Below, piece by piece: positions 41,333-51,116 of a stretch of DNA of 64,000 nt (the stretch's first letter is position 1; the number at the start of each line of letters is the position of its first letter). The notes below the pieces were generated by a model that saw only the letters and a list, made by a program, of their open reading frames with translations, searched no databases and was not told where the DNA came from. A program made the position numbers and the translations under genes. The DNA is from Lentzea atacamensis (lineage in GTDB: Bacteria; Actinomycetota; Actinomycetes; Mycobacteriales; Pseudonocardiaceae), in NCBI RefSeq assembly GCF_003269295.1, contig NZ_QLTT01000002.1, forward strand, positions 744,001 to 808,000, given 5' to 3'.

Positions 41333-44300
41333 TTGAGCACGCTGCAGTTCAAGCGAACGGCACGCCTTGCTGCTCCCCGGCCTCCTGGCGGTGAGGTCCA
41401 CCTCGAGCCGCCACCCGAGGTTCCCCGGATCATCCCCGGCAACATCATGATGAAGGCGATGCCCGTCGTGATGATCGTCGCGTCCGTGGGCATGATGGGC
41501 ATGATGTTCTACTTCGCCCCGCGGCAGCCGGCGGCGATGATCATGCCCGGCATGATGATGATCTCGACCATCGGCATGATGGCGAGCGGCATGGGCTCCG
41601 GCAAGGGCCAGAAGAAAGCCGAGATGAACGAGGACCGCAAGGACTACCTGCGGTACCTCGGCCAGATGCGCGACCGTGCCCGCGAGGCCGCCGACGAACA
41701 GCGCGCCGAACGCGAGTGGGTGCACCCCGACCCGCAGATGCTGTGGTCGCTCGCCACCACCCGGCGCATGTGGGAACGCCGCCAGAACGACCCCGACTTC
41801 TGCCACCTGCGCGCGGGACGGGGCTCGCAGCGCCTCGCCACCCGCCTGGTGCCGCCGCAGACCGGTCCCGTCGAGGAGCTGGAGCCGATCGCGACGCTGG
41901 CGCTGCGCCGGTTCGTGCGCGCCCACTCGCTCGTGCCCGACCTGCCGATCTCCATCGCACTGCGCGGTTTCGCCGCGGTCGGCCTGCTCGGCGAGATCGA
42001 GGACCGCCGCGACCTCGCGCGTGCCCTCATCGCCCAGCTCGTCACCTTCCACGCCCCGGACGACCTGCTGATCGCGGTCGTCAGCGCGGGCCGCACCAAG
42101 CAGCTGTGGGAGTGGGCGAAGTGGCTGCCGCACGTGCAGCACCCCACCGACATCGACGGCATCGGCCAGCGCCGCATGATGGCGAACTCGCTCGCCGAGA
42201 TCGAGGCGATGCTGGACGAGAACCTGCGCGACCGGCAGCGGTTCACCCGCAACGCCCCGCCGCCGCCCGACCAGCCGCACATCGTGATCGTCATCGACGA
42301 CGGCGACATCAGCCGCGAAGAGATGATCATCCTGGAGGAGGGTCTGGTCGGCGTCACGCTGCTGGACCTGTCCGAGTGCCTCGGCAACCTCACGGCCCGC
42401 CGCGGTCTGCGCCTGGTCGTCGAGAACAACCAGCTCGGTGCCCGCTCCGCGAGCGGTGTCGAGTGGTTCGGAACGCCGGACCGGCTGTCGATCGTGGAGG
42501 CGGAGGCGCTCGCCCGCAGGCTCTCGCCGTACCGCATGGGCGCCGCCGGTGAGGCCGGTGGCGACAGCGGCGAAGACCCGTTGGCGATGAGCAACAACCC
42601 GCCGCTGCTCGAGTTCATGGGCATCCCCGGCGACCCGATCACGTTCGACGTGCAGCAGGCCTGGCGGCCGCGGCCCAAGCGCGACCGCTACCGCATCCCG
42701 TTCGGCATCGGCGAGCACGGCCAGCCGGTCGAGCTCGACATCAAGGAGGCCGCCGAGGACGGCATGGGCCCGCACGGCCTGTGCATCGGCGCGACCGGTT
42801 CCGGCAAGTCGGAGTTCCTCCGCACCCTGGTGCTCGGTCTGCTGGCCTCGCACTCGTCGACGGCGCTCAACATGATCCTCGTCGACTTCAAGGGTGGTGC
42901 GACGTTCCTCGGTCTGGACAAGGCACCGCACGTCGCCGCGACGATCACCAACCTGGCCGGCGACCTCACCCTGGTCGACCGCATGAAGGACGCCATCGCC
43001 GGTGAGGTGTCGCGTCGTCAGGAAGTCCTGGCGAAGGGCAACTACAAGAACGTCTGGGACTACGAGAAGGCCCGCGAGAACGGTGCCCAGCTCGACCCGC
43101 TGCCTGCGCTCTTCATCTGCATCGACGAGTTCTCCGAGATGCTGACGGCGAAGCCGGACTTCATCGACATCTTCCTCCAGATCGGTCGTGTCGGCCGGTC
43201 GCTGCAGATGCACATGCTCCTCGCGTCGCAGCGACTGGAGGAGGGCAAGCTGCGCGGTCTGGACACGTTCCTCTCGTACCGGATCGGTCTGAAGACGTTC
43301 AACGCGGCCGAGTCGCGTGCGGCGATCGGTGTGCCGGACGCCTACGAGCTGCCGCCGATCCCGGGCTCGGGTTACCTGAGCGTGCAGGGCATGCCGCTGA
43401 CCAGGTTCAAGGCGCTCTACGTCTCCGGCACCTACCGGCCGTCGGGCATGCAGTCCGCCGGCGAGTCGGTGGCGGTCCGCAGCGACAAGCGCCCGCGGTT
43501 CTTCGTGCCGGACTTCATCGAGATCCCGAAGGAGCCGGAGCGGCCGCTCGAGCCGGTCAAGGCCGAGGCGCCGGTCAAGGAGGACGCGAACGAGCCGACC
43601 CAGCTCGAGCTCATCGTCGACCGCCTCGTCGGCCAGGGCCCGCCCGCGCACGAGGTGTGGCTGCCGCCGCTCAACGAGCCGCCGACGATGGACACGATGC
43701 TGCCGCCGCTCGACGTGACGCCCGACCGCGGTCTCTCGTCACCCGGCTTCCCGGCGAACGGCGTGCTGCAGATTCCGGTCGGCGTCGTCGACAAGCCGTT
43801 CGAGCAGCGCCGCGACCTGCTGTGGGCGGACTTCTCCGGTGCCGCCGGTCACGGTGCGGTCGTCGGTGGTCCGCAGTCGGGCAAGTCGACGCTGCTCAGG
43901 ACGATCATCGCGTCGATGTCGCTCACGCACACGCCGGAAGAGGCGCAGTTCTACTGCATCGACCTCGGTGGTGGAACGCTCGCGTCGATGGAGGACATGC
44001 CGCACGTCGGTGGGTTCGCCGGTCGTCTCGACGTCGACAAGGTCCGCCGCATGGTGGCCGAGCTGCAGACCCTGATCACCGAGCGCGAGCTCCGCTGGCG
44101 CGACCAGCGCATCGACTCGATGGTCGAGTTCCGCAACCGCAAGCGCCGCGGTGAGATCAAGGACGACAACTTCGGTGACGCGTTCCTGATCGTGGACGGC
44201 TGGATGAACTTCCGCCAGGAGTTCGAGATGGTCGAGCCGCAGGTCCAGGCGCTGGCCGCACAGGGTCTGTCGTACGGCGTGCACGTGATCATCGCCGCCA

Positions 44301-45346
44301 ACCGGTGGGCGGAGATCCGGCCGGCCATGAAGGACCTCCTCGGCACGCGGTTCGAGCTGCGCCTCGGTGACCCGAGCGAGTCCGAGATCGACCGCAAGGT
44401 CGCGGTCAACGTGCCGCCCGGCCGTCCCGGCCGCGGTCTGACCGCGGACAAGCTGCACTTCCTCACCGGTCTGCCGCGCATCGACACCTCGCAGGACCCG
44501 GCCACGATCTCGGCGGGTGTGCAGGACCTCAGCCACAAGCTCAACCAGGCGTGGCAGGGCCCGCGCGCGCCGCAGGTCCGGATGCTGCCCGACCTGCTCG
44601 ACTACGGCCAGTTCATGGCTCAGGTCCAGCAGGTCAACCCGAACCGCGGCCACCTGGTCCCGGTCGGCGTCAACGAGGACGAGCTCGCGCCGGTCTACAT
44701 GGACTTCGACGCGGACCCGCACTTCTTCGCGCTGGCCGACGGCGAGGCGGGCAAGACGAACATCCTGCGCACGATCGTCCGCGGCATCATGACGAGCTAC
44801 ACCTCGACCGAGGCGTTGATCCTGCTCGCGGACTTCCGCCGCACGATGCTCGGGTTCATCGACACCGACCACCTGCTCAGCTACGCGGTGTCGGGCACCC
44901 AGCTCACGCAGAACGTCCAGGAGATCAAGGGTTCGCTCACCAAGCGCATGCCCGGTCCGGACGTCACGCAGGAACAGCTCAAGAACCGGTCCTGGTGGAC
45001 GGGTCCCGAGGTGTTCATCGTCGTCGACGACTACGACCTGGTCGCGCCGCAGGGTGGTGCGAACCCGCTGCAGCCGCTCGCCGAGTTCATCCCGCAGGCG
45101 AAGGACGTCGGTCTGCACATCATCCTGGTCCGGCGCATGGGTGGTGCGTCCCGCGCGATGTACGACCCGGTGATGGGCAAGCTGAAGGAGATCTCGGCGC
45201 CGATCTTCGTGGGTTCCGGTTCGAAGGAGGAGGGCAACATCGTCGGCAACCTCAAGCCGTCGCCGCAGCCTCCCGGCCGGGGGACGATGGTGACCCGCAA
45301 GCACGGTCAGCAGCGCATCCAGTTCGCCTGGATCGCACCCGACTAA
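41333..45346 (+). CDS. eccC: Type VII secretion ATPase EccC (fused EccCa-EccCb)
   Basis: EccC (1337 residues) is the FtsK/SpoIIIE motor that recognises substrates. Two N-terminal membrane segments (MMKAMPVVMIVASVGMMGM, ..MIMPGMMMISTIGMMAS) precede three ATPase domains with Walker A motifs GATGSGKS (486-493), GGPQSGKS (845-852) and ADGEAGKT (1135-1142). Domain 1 is canonical; the third is degenerate as in other EccC proteins. The start appears to be TTG 41333 with AGAGG upstream; the frame is open farther upstream but without conserved sequence. It is a single fused polypeptide as in ESX-4. Confidence 0.95.
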   Translation: MSTLQFKRTARLAAPRPPGGEVHLEPPPEVPRIIPGNIMMKAMPVVMIVASVGMMGMMFYFAPRQPAAMIMPGMMMISTIGMMASGMGSGKGQKKAEMNEDRKDYLRYLGQMRDRAREAADEQRAEREWVHPDPQMLWSLATTRRMWERRQNDPDFCHLRAGRGSQRLATRLVPPQTGPVEELEPIATLALRRFVRAHSLVPDLPISIALRGFAAVGLLGEIEDRRDLARALIAQLVTFHAPDDLLIAVVSAGRTKQLWEWAKWLPHVQHPTDIDGIGQRRMMANSLAEIEAMLDENLRDRQRFTRNAPPPPDQPHIVIVIDDGDISREEMIILEEGLVGVTLLDLSECLGNLTARRGLRLVVENNQLGARSASGVEWFGTPDRLSIVEAEALARRLSPYRMGAAGEAGGDSGEDPLAMSNNPPLLEFMGIPGDPITFDVQQAWRPRPKRDRYRIPFGIGEHGQPVELDIKEAAEDGMGPHGLCIGATGSGKSEFLRTLVLGLLASHSSTALNMILVDFKGGATFLGLDKAPHVAATITNLAGDLTLVDRMKDAIAGEVSRRQEVLAKGNYKNVWDYEKARENGAQLDPLPALFICIDEFSEMLTAKPDFIDIFLQIGRVGRSLQMHMLLASQRLEEGKLRGLDTFLSYRIGLKTFNAAESRAAIGVPDAYELPPIPGSGYLSVQGMPLTRFKALYVSGTYRPSGMQSAGESVAVRSDKRPRFFVPDFIEIPKEPERPLEPVKAEAPVKEDANEPTQLELIVDRLVGQGPPAHEVWLPPLNEPPTMDTMLPPLDVTPDRGLSSPGFPANGVLQIPVGVVDKPFEQRRDLLWADFSGAAGHGAVVGGPQSGKSTLLRTIIASMSLTHTPEEAQFYCIDLGGGTLASMEDMPHVGGFAGRLDVDKVRRMVAELQTLITERELRWRDQRIDSMVEFRNRKRRGEIKDDNFGDAFLIVDGWMNFRQEFEMVEPQVQALAAQGLSYGVHVIIAANRWAEIRPAMKDLLGTRFELRLGDPSESEIDRKVAVNVPPGRPGRGLTADKLHFLTGLPRIDTSQDPATISAGVQDLSHKLNQAWQGPRAPQVRMLPDLLDYGQFMAQVQQVNPNRGHLVPVGVNEDELAPVYMDFDADPHFFALADGEAGKTNILRTIVRGIMTSYTSTEALILLADFRRTMLGFIDTDHLLSYAVSGTQLTQNVQEIKGSLTKRMPGPDVTQEQLKNRSWWTGPEVFIVVDDYDLVAPQGGANPLQPLAEFIPQAKDVGLHIILVRRMGGASRAMYDPVMGKLKEISAPIFVGSGSKEEGNIVGNLKPSPQPPGRGTMVTRKHGQQRIQFAWIAPD

Positions 45347-45366
45347 GGGCGCACGAACACCGCACG

Positions 45367-45400
45367 GGGGTCCTTTCGTTCACTCGGAAGGGCCCCGCGT
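45367..45400 (+). terminator. Terminator of eccC
   Basis: GGGGTCCTTTCG (45367-45378) pairs with CGGAAGGGCCCC (45385-45396), with two G-U pairs. The T-tract is weak. Confidence 0.65.
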
Positions 45401-45417
45401 TCGTTTGCGCGCAACGT

Positions 45418-45480
45418 GAAAGGGCCCGCGGCCGAAGCCGCGGGCCCACTCAGGTAGCAGGGGTTCTACCTGCTTCCCCC
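45418..45480 (-). ncRNA. Structured RNA candidate, unit 1
   Basis: Read on the minus strand: GGGGGAA, a 7-bp hairpin (CAGGTAG/CTACCTG) whose loop is AACCCCTG, then GTG and an 11-bp hairpin capped by TTCG (45422-45447) followed by TTTC. Unit 2 has the same order, with different stem sequences but the same loop core CCCCTG. A ten-codon frame, MGEAGRTPAT, starts at the GGGGG of unit 1, so a leader-peptide role is possible. No protein gene lies downstream on this strand. Expression is inferred. Confidence 0.5.
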
Positions 45481-45664
45481 ATTGCCGGTCCCGGATCGAT
45501 GCGGTCAAGAGGGAGAAGACCGCACCGGCCGGGATTCTTCGGAGGCCCCCCAGGTCTTGCCTGCCCCCGTTGAACCGGTTGAGGAAGACTTTGCCGGACG
45601 CCTCTCTCGCGCCGCTCACGCTTCGATGACATCTTCTGTCGTCGGACGTGAGGGCATCTTCCGG

Positions 45665-45732
45665 ACAAAACAAAAGGGCCCGCAGCTGAAGCCGCGGGCC
45701 CACCGAACAGCAGGGGACTGTCCGGTTCCCCC
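45665..45732 (-). ncRNA. Structured RNA candidate, unit 2
   Basis: Same architecture as unit 1: GGGGGAA, an 8-bp hairpin (CCGGACAG pairing with CTGTTCGG, one G-U) with loop TCCCCTG, then an 11-bp hairpin (45676-45701) followed by TTTTGTTTTGT, a very good terminator. The stems differ from unit 1 but pair, so the structure is conserved while the sequence is not. GAGGAGA lies before an ATG at 45734 in this orientation. The 45347-45894 region holds units 1 and 2, a terminator and no clear gene. Confidence 0.55.
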
Positions 45733-45864
45733 ATGACCGGATCTCCTCTTCGGGAGAGCCCACTGGGGAGGGCCGACCCGGTCGGAGGCCGACGATCGTG
45801 ACACCCCCCAAATCCTCGTTGTCACTCTCGTCGTCCGGCTGAACACCACTGTGCACTGTCGCGC

Positions 45865-45893
45865 TCACACTTCGGTCACACCGGCTCCACGCC
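45865..45893 (+). promoter_or_regulatory. Heptamer direct repeats upstream of SARP pseudogene 1
   Basis: TCACACT (45865-45871), TCACACC (45876-45882) and CCACGCC (45887-45893) recur at exactly 11 bp. The array matches that upstream of the intact SARP gene at 46969-47008 and looks like a decayed copy. Confidence 0.6.
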
Positions 45894-45894
45894 C

Positions 45895-46901
45895 ATGGAC
45901 TCGACGCTCGGCTTCACCGGTGCCCCGGTCGCGGTACCGGCCGGTCTGCGTCGCGTGCTGCTCGCCACACTCCTGTTGCGGGCCAACGAGTTGGTGTCGA
46001 CCGACGAGATCGTCGAGCGGTTGTGGGACGGTACGCCGCTCAGTCTGGACCGCGCGGGCAAGACGGTGCAGATGGTGTTCCGGTCGGTTCACCTGTCACG
46101 ACCTGTTGCGCGTCTATACCGCTGATCGGTCTGCGGCCGAAGAGACTGCCGAATCTCGCGCCGCCGCGATGGAGCGCATGTTCGACCACTACCTGCACAC
46201 GGTGGCCTCGATCGACAACCTCCACTTCCTGAGCTACCGGGACCTGGACCAGTATCCGGTGCCGGTAGCGCTCGTGGTCGTGGAGACCTTCGCCGGGCGA
46301 TCCGAGGCGTTGGCGTGGTTCAACGCGGAACATGTGGTGTTGCGCGAGGCCTGGGGCGAGATGATCATGTGCGCGGCGCAGGCCGCTCGCCGAACCGGTG
46401 ACCAGCACCGCGCGGCGAGATCGTTGTTCTTGAGGGCGGCCGGCCGTGGACGGCTCGCTCAGTACGAGGAGAGCTTGGCGCAGTTCCAAGCCTGCGGCCG
46501 CTTGTCCGAAGAGCTCAGCTCGCAGCGGCACTGGAACAGGTCGGCGAGTACGAGGAAGTGTTGCGGTGCTGCGAGGAGTGGGAAGCGATTCAGGGAGGCA
46601 GGTTCATCCCGGCGTCGCACGGTCTGATCGCGATTGAGAAGTCCAAGGCCTGCATCGGCCTCGGCCGGTACGCGCAAGCGGTTGGCGAATCGCGGCGCGC
46701 GCTCGAATTCTTCGAGCAGTCGGGTAGCTGGGAGGACCGTGCAGTCGTGCGGAGCGTGCTGGTGACGCTCACCACGGCCCCGGTGACCTCGAAGAAGCTC
46801 GTCGCTGGTGGATGGAGGCGTTGATGTCCTACGAGCACGCCCGGCATCCGGGGGCCGACAACGTGCGGGCCAAGCTCGCCGCACTCCCCCAAAACTGGTG
46901 A
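45895..46901 (+). pseudogene. SARP-family regulator, decayed copy 1
   Basis: The N-terminal winged helix is readable (LLRANELVSTDEIVERLWDG, ..TVQMVF). At about 46090 it jumps, out of frame, to HDLLRVYTADRSAAEETAES, which in the intact paralogue comes after the NB-ARC domain; about 580 residues (BTAD and NB-ARC) are missing. The TPR-like C-terminus (MLRCCEEWEAIQGGRFIPAS, ..AQAVGESRRALEFFEQSG) lies in a third frame, with the stop at 46899-46901. So at least one large deletion and one frameshift inactivate it. Confidence 0.75.
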
Positions 46902-46944
46902 GCGGTGCTGGTGGCCCCCCAGGTCTGTCGCCACCAGCACCGCT
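46901..46944 (+). terminator. Strong hairpin after SARP pseudogene 1
   Basis: AGCGGTGCTGGTGG (46901-46914) pairs perfectly with CCACCAGCACCGCT (46931-46944) around a 16-base loop starting CCCCCC. It overlaps the pseudogene stop. No T-tract follows. Confidence 0.5.
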
Positions 46945-46968
46945 GAGGAGAACTCTGCCCGAGGCCGC

Positions 46969-47008
46969 TCACACTTCGCTCACACTGCCGTCACAACGCG
47001 TCTACACT
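46969..47008 (+). promoter_or_regulatory. SARP-type operator: four heptamers at 11-bp pitch
   Basis: TCACACT (46969-46975), TCACACT (46980-46986), TCACAAC (46991-46997) and CTACACT (47002-47008) are spaced by four bases each, one helical turn per repeat. SARP proteins are known to bind such heptamer direct repeats near the -35 region, so autoregulation is inferred. Confidence 0.7.
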
Positions 47009-47030
47009 GCTCGTGACCTGGGGGGACGTT

Positions 47031-49694
47031 GTGCGAGCCGAGTACCGCGTGCTGGGGCCGTTGGAGGTGTTTCTCGACGGCGAGCCCGTGCCGGTCCCGT
47101 CCGGACGGTCGCAGGTGCTGCTCGCGGCGTTGCTGTTGCGGGCCAACCGGTTCGTGCCGGTCGACGAGTTGGTGGACCTCGTCTGGGACGGTAGCCCGCC
47201 GAGGTTCGACCGCGCCAAGGCAACTCTGCAGATGGTCGTTCGCCGGTTGCGGGTGGCGCTGGGCGAGGCCGACTGCGTGCAGACTCGGACCGGCGGTTAC
47301 CTGGCCGTCGTGGAACCCGACCAGCTCGACCTGCTGCGGTTCCGCGCGCTGGCCGAGTCCGGTGACTTCGGTGCCGCGTCGGCGTTGTGGCGCGGGCCGG
47401 TCCTCGGCAACGTGGCGTCCGAGCGGCTGCACCACCAGGAGGTGGCGCACCTGGTCGACGAGCGGCTCGTGGCGCTGGAGCGGCGGATCGACGCCGAGCT
47501 GGGCCGCGGGCTGTCCGGTGAGCTGGTGCCGGAACTGCGGTCGCTGGTGGCCGAGCACCCGTTGCGTGAGCCGTTCTGGCGGCACCTGACGCTCGCGCTG
47601 TACCGGTCCGGGCATCAGGCCGAGGCGCTCAAGGTCTATCAGGAGATTCGGACGCAGCTCGCGGACGAGCTCGGTGTCGATCCTGGGCCGGCGTTGCAGG
47701 AGCTGCACCAGCAGATCCTGCGGGCCGACGTGGCTGCCGGTGCGCGTCCGCAGGTGCCGCGTCAGCTCCCGCCAGGGGTGCGGAACTTCGTGGGGCGCGA
47801 GGAAGAGCTCGTGGTCCTCGACAAGGCGGCCGGTGTCACGGTCGTGCACGGGGTAGGAGGTGTCGGCAAGACCGCGCTGGTGTTGCACTGGGCTCACGAT
47901 CAGCGGGACGACTACCCGGACGGCGACCTCTACGTGAACCTGCGCGGGTTCGACCCCGAGGTGCAACCGGTCGATCCCGCTGCCGCCGCCGAGATGTTGC
48001 TCGTCGGGTTGGGCGTGGAGGACGTCCCGTCCGGTGCGGACACCCGGTTCGCGTTGCTGCGCACCAAGTTGGTCGATCGGCGGCTGCTGCTGGTGCTCGA
48101 CAACGCCGCGTCGGCGCGGCAGGTCCTGCCGCTGCTGCCCGGTGCGGCCGGGGTGCGGGTGCTGATCACCAGCCGAAACCAGCTGCGTGCGCTCGTCTCG
48201 CAGCACGACGCGACGGCGATCAGCCTGCGGCAGCTGGAGTTCGAGGCGGCCCGGTCGTTGCTCGCGGAGGTGCTCGGCGAACCGCGGCTCGACGCCGAAC
48301 CGGAGGCCGCACGCGAGATCGTGGAGCGCTGCGCCGGACTGCCGCTGGCACTGCGGGTCTTCGCCGAACGGGTGGCGCGCTTCCCCGACGTGCCGCTGCG
48401 GGAGTTCGTGGACGAGCTGCGCAACGAGCGGCTCGACGCGTTCAGCGACTTCTACGACGTGGACGTCCGCGCGGTCTTCTCGTGGTCGTACCGGGCGCTG
48501 GACGACGAGTCGGCGCGAATGTTCCGGTTGCTGTCCCTCCACCCCGGACCGGACTTCGACGTGACCGCCGTCGCGGCACTGGCCGGGGTCTCGGTGGCGC
48601 AGGCTAGGCGGTTGCTGGAGCGGCTGGTCGCCGATGCCCTGGTGCAGTCTCGTTCGCTCGGCCGGTATTACCTGCACGACCTGCTTCGCGCGTACGCGGC
48701 GGAGCTGTGCGGTGACGACGAGGCGGCCGCGCTGCGGATGACCGAGTGGTACGTCCACACCCTTCAGCAGGCAGTGCTGCGCAAGGACGTGCAGGAACTC
48801 GTGGTGGCCGGCGAGATCACCTCCGGGGTGACTCCGCAGACGTTCGCGTCCAGGTTCGACGCCCTGGCCTGGTGTCGCGAGGAATGGGACAACCTCGTCG
48901 CGGTGATGCACGCGGCTCTCTCGCGAGGGTGGAGCGACCTCGCTCAGTACATCCCGGCGCACCTCTGCACCTACCTGATCGTGCAGCGAACTCGCAGCAG
49001 GGAGTTCATCGAGATCATCGAGGTGCTCGTCGGCGCGGGCACGACCCTCGAACAACGGGGAGTCCTGCAGGTCAAGCTGGCCTTCGTCTACGACGACGTC
49101 GGCCGGCTGGAGGACGCCCAGCGCTACCTCGAAGAAGCGATTCGCGTCGCGCGCGCTCGGGGTGAGAAGACTGTGGAGGTCACCGCCGTGATCAACATGT
49201 CGGCCCTGCACGGCAACCTGGGCCACCTCGAGGAGGCGTTGGAGTTCTCCCGCCGCGGGGTCGAGCTGGCGCGCGAACTGGGAGACCGTTATCGGGAGAA
49301 CGGCGCGCTCAGCAACGTCGCGGTCGACCTGGCCAAACTCGGACGATGGGAGGAGTCGCTGGTCTTCAGCGAGCAAGCACTAGCTGTCAGCACCGAACGC
49401 GGTGACGGGCACCAACAGATGGTGGACCACTATTCGAGAGCCAACGCTCTGGTGGGACTGGGCCGGTTCGCGGAGGCGGAACCCGAGCTGGAGATCGCAC
49501 TCGACGGCGCGCGGAAGTACGGCGACCTCGTCTCGGAGGCGTGGGCCTACGTCCAGCTCGGCGCCGCCCTGCGCGGCCTGGCGCGGCAGGCGGAGGCCGA
49601 TGCCGCGTGGGGTCGGGCGGCGGCCATCCTGCCCGAGCTCGAAGAGCCCGTGGCCAAGCGGATCGGAACCCGGCTGGCCGCGGTGCGGAAGTAG
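47031..49694 (+). CDS. SARP/AfsR-family transcriptional regulator
   Basis: This 887-residue protein is an AfsR-type regulator: OmpR-like winged helix (1-85; LLRANRFVPVDELVDLVWDG), BTAD (about 90-235), NB-ARC ATPase (P-loop VHGVGGVGKTAL, Walker B LLLVLDN, GLPLA motif CAGLPLALRVF) and C-terminal TPR-like repeats. GTG 47031 follows GGGGGGA by four bases; GTG 47013 would place the start inside the operator side. It is the only intact one of three SARP copies, between eccC and the Hsp70-like gene, so it may control the secretion locus or a distant cluster. Confidence 0.92.
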   Translation: MRAEYRVLGPLEVFLDGEPVPVPSGRSQVLLAALLLRANRFVPVDELVDLVWDGSPPRFDRAKATLQMVVRRLRVALGEADCVQTRTGGYLAVVEPDQLDLLRFRALAESGDFGAASALWRGPVLGNVASERLHHQEVAHLVDERLVALERRIDAELGRGLSGELVPELRSLVAEHPLREPFWRHLTLALYRSGHQAEALKVYQEIRTQLADELGVDPGPALQELHQQILRADVAAGARPQVPRQLPPGVRNFVGREEELVVLDKAAGVTVVHGVGGVGKTALVLHWAHDQRDDYPDGDLYVNLRGFDPEVQPVDPAAAAEMLLVGLGVEDVPSGADTRFALLRTKLVDRRLLLVLDNAASARQVLPLLPGAAGVRVLITSRNQLRALVSQHDATAISLRQLEFEAARSLLAEVLGEPRLDAEPEAAREIVERCAGLPLALRVFAERVARFPDVPLREFVDELRNERLDAFSDFYDVDVRAVFSWSYRALDDESARMFRLLSLHPGPDFDVTAVAALAGVSVAQARRLLERLVADALVQSRSLGRYYLHDLLRAYAAELCGDDEAAALRMTEWYVHTLQQAVLRKDVQELVVAGEITSGVTPQTFASRFDALAWCREEWDNLVAVMHAALSRGWSDLAQYIPAHLCTYLIVQRTRSREFIEIIEVLVGAGTTLEQRGVLQVKLAFVYDDVGRLEDAQRYLEEAIRVARARGEKTVEVTAVINMSALHGNLGHLEEALEFSRRGVELARELGDRYRENGALSNVAVDLAKLGRWEESLVFSEQALAVSTERGDGHQQMVDHYSRANALVGLGRFAEAEPELEIALDGARKYGDLVSEAWAYVQLGAALRGLARQAEADAAWGRAAAILPELEEPVAKRIGTRLAAVRK

Positions 49695-51116
49695 CCGGTG
49701 CAGCGCGACCATCAGCTGCGCCCAGAACGGTTCGCGCAGCGGGTGCTCAGCGGTGCGGCGTCTTCCTGGCCCTGTCGCCGGACACGAACTGGTTCGGCCC
49801 GAGAGCTGAGGTCGCGAGCAGCGCGGGCGGAGATCGGCCAGGACGAGCTGGATCTGCTGAGGTTTCGAGCGCTGGCGGGTTCCGGTGACTTCGCCGCGGC
49901 CGCTGCGTTGTGGCGCGGACCAGTGCTCGGCAACATCAAGTCGGACGCTCTGCACCGGTGTTCTCGTGGTCGTACCGGGCGCTGGATCCCGAGTCCGCCA
50001 GGATGTTCCGCCTGCTGTCCGTCCACCCGGGAGCCGATCTCGACGTCGGCGCGGCGGCCGCACAGGCCGGGGTGACCGTCGCACAGGCACGCCGGCTGGA
50101 ACGGCTCGTCGCGGACCACCTCGTGCAGACCCGTTCACCAGGTCGGTACGGCATGCACGACCTGGTGCGCGCCTACTCCGCTGAGCTGTGCGGAGACGAC
50201 GAGACGGCCGCGCTGAGGCTGACCGAGTGGTACGTCCACACGCTGGAGAACGCAGCCGACACGCATCCGGTCACGCAGCCGCTGCGAGCGGTGGAGATCT
50301 CGACCAGCGTCGTCCCGCAGGGGTTCTCCAACCGGTTTGACGCGCTCGCCTGGTGCCGCAACGAGTGGGACAACCTCGGCGCGGTGATGTACGCGGCTGT
50401 GGCCAGAGGCTGGGGCAGGCTCGTCCAAGCGATCCCTGCTCACCTCCGCACGCAGACCATCATCCAGAGAACCCGTGTCGCGAGCTCACCGCGATGTATG
50501 TCGACCTCAAGCGGCTTGAGGACGCGTTGCGTGGCTTTGAGGTGGCGCTGCCGCTCGTACGGGAAGCTGGCGAGCGGGTTGCCGAAGCATCCGGTCTGAA
50601 CAACATGAGCGTCGCCTACCTGTACAGCGGCCGTCGGGAGGAGCCGCTCGAATGCAATCGCCGCGGTCTCGCGTTGGCGGTCGAGATCGGTGACGTCAAC
50701 CTGGAGTGCATCTGCAGCGGCAACATCATCGGAACGCTGACCGAGCTTCGCCGCTATCCCGGGGCGCCGGAGGCAGGCGAACGGGCGCGGGCGGCTGCTC
50801 GCAGGCCGGGTGACCAGTACTTGGCCGCACGGGTGGACGGTCTCACCGCCACTGTCCTGGCCGCGCTCGGCCGGCTCGACGAGGCACGTGCCCTCTTGGA
50901 GCACTCCCTCGAGGAGTTGCGGAGGTTCAACGACAGGGGCACGCAACTCGAGGTTCTGGAAGAGGACCTGGCCCCGTGCTGTTCCGGCTGGGACGGCACG
51001 ACGACGCGGTGCAGGCCTGGGAACAGGCGCTGGAGCTGGCTCGCGCCGTGGGCGACAACCGGGCCGCTGGACTGGAGACGAAGCTGGCGCTGGTGCGCGG
51101 ACCCGGATCTGAGTGA
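49695..51116 (+). pseudogene. SARP-family regulator, decayed and rearranged copy 2
   Basis: Pieces of an AfsR-like gene occur in the wrong order. AEHPLREPFWAQLMVALH reads on the minus strand near 49700-49765, an internal inversion. On the plus strand follow a BTAD fragment (EIGQDELDLLRFRALAGSGD), a jump to FSWSYRALDPESARMFRLLS (after NB-ARC), and TPR parts in other frames (EVALPLVREAGERVAEASGL, ..LFRLGRHDDAVQAWEQALEL), ending at 51116. No NB-ARC or winged helix remains. Several frameshifts and deletions make function implausible. Confidence 0.75.

Noticed and set aside
45380-45868. A 162-codon minus-strand frame across the two RNA units
   Set aside because: It runs through both terminator hairpins and the SARP repeats, and its product resembles no family. 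The frame is probably open by GC bias.
46913-46926. GGCCCCCCAGGTCT occurring at both 45544-45557 and 46913-46926
   Set aside because: A 14-base match in GC-rich DNA without flanking similarity or conserved context is too weak to call a repeat.
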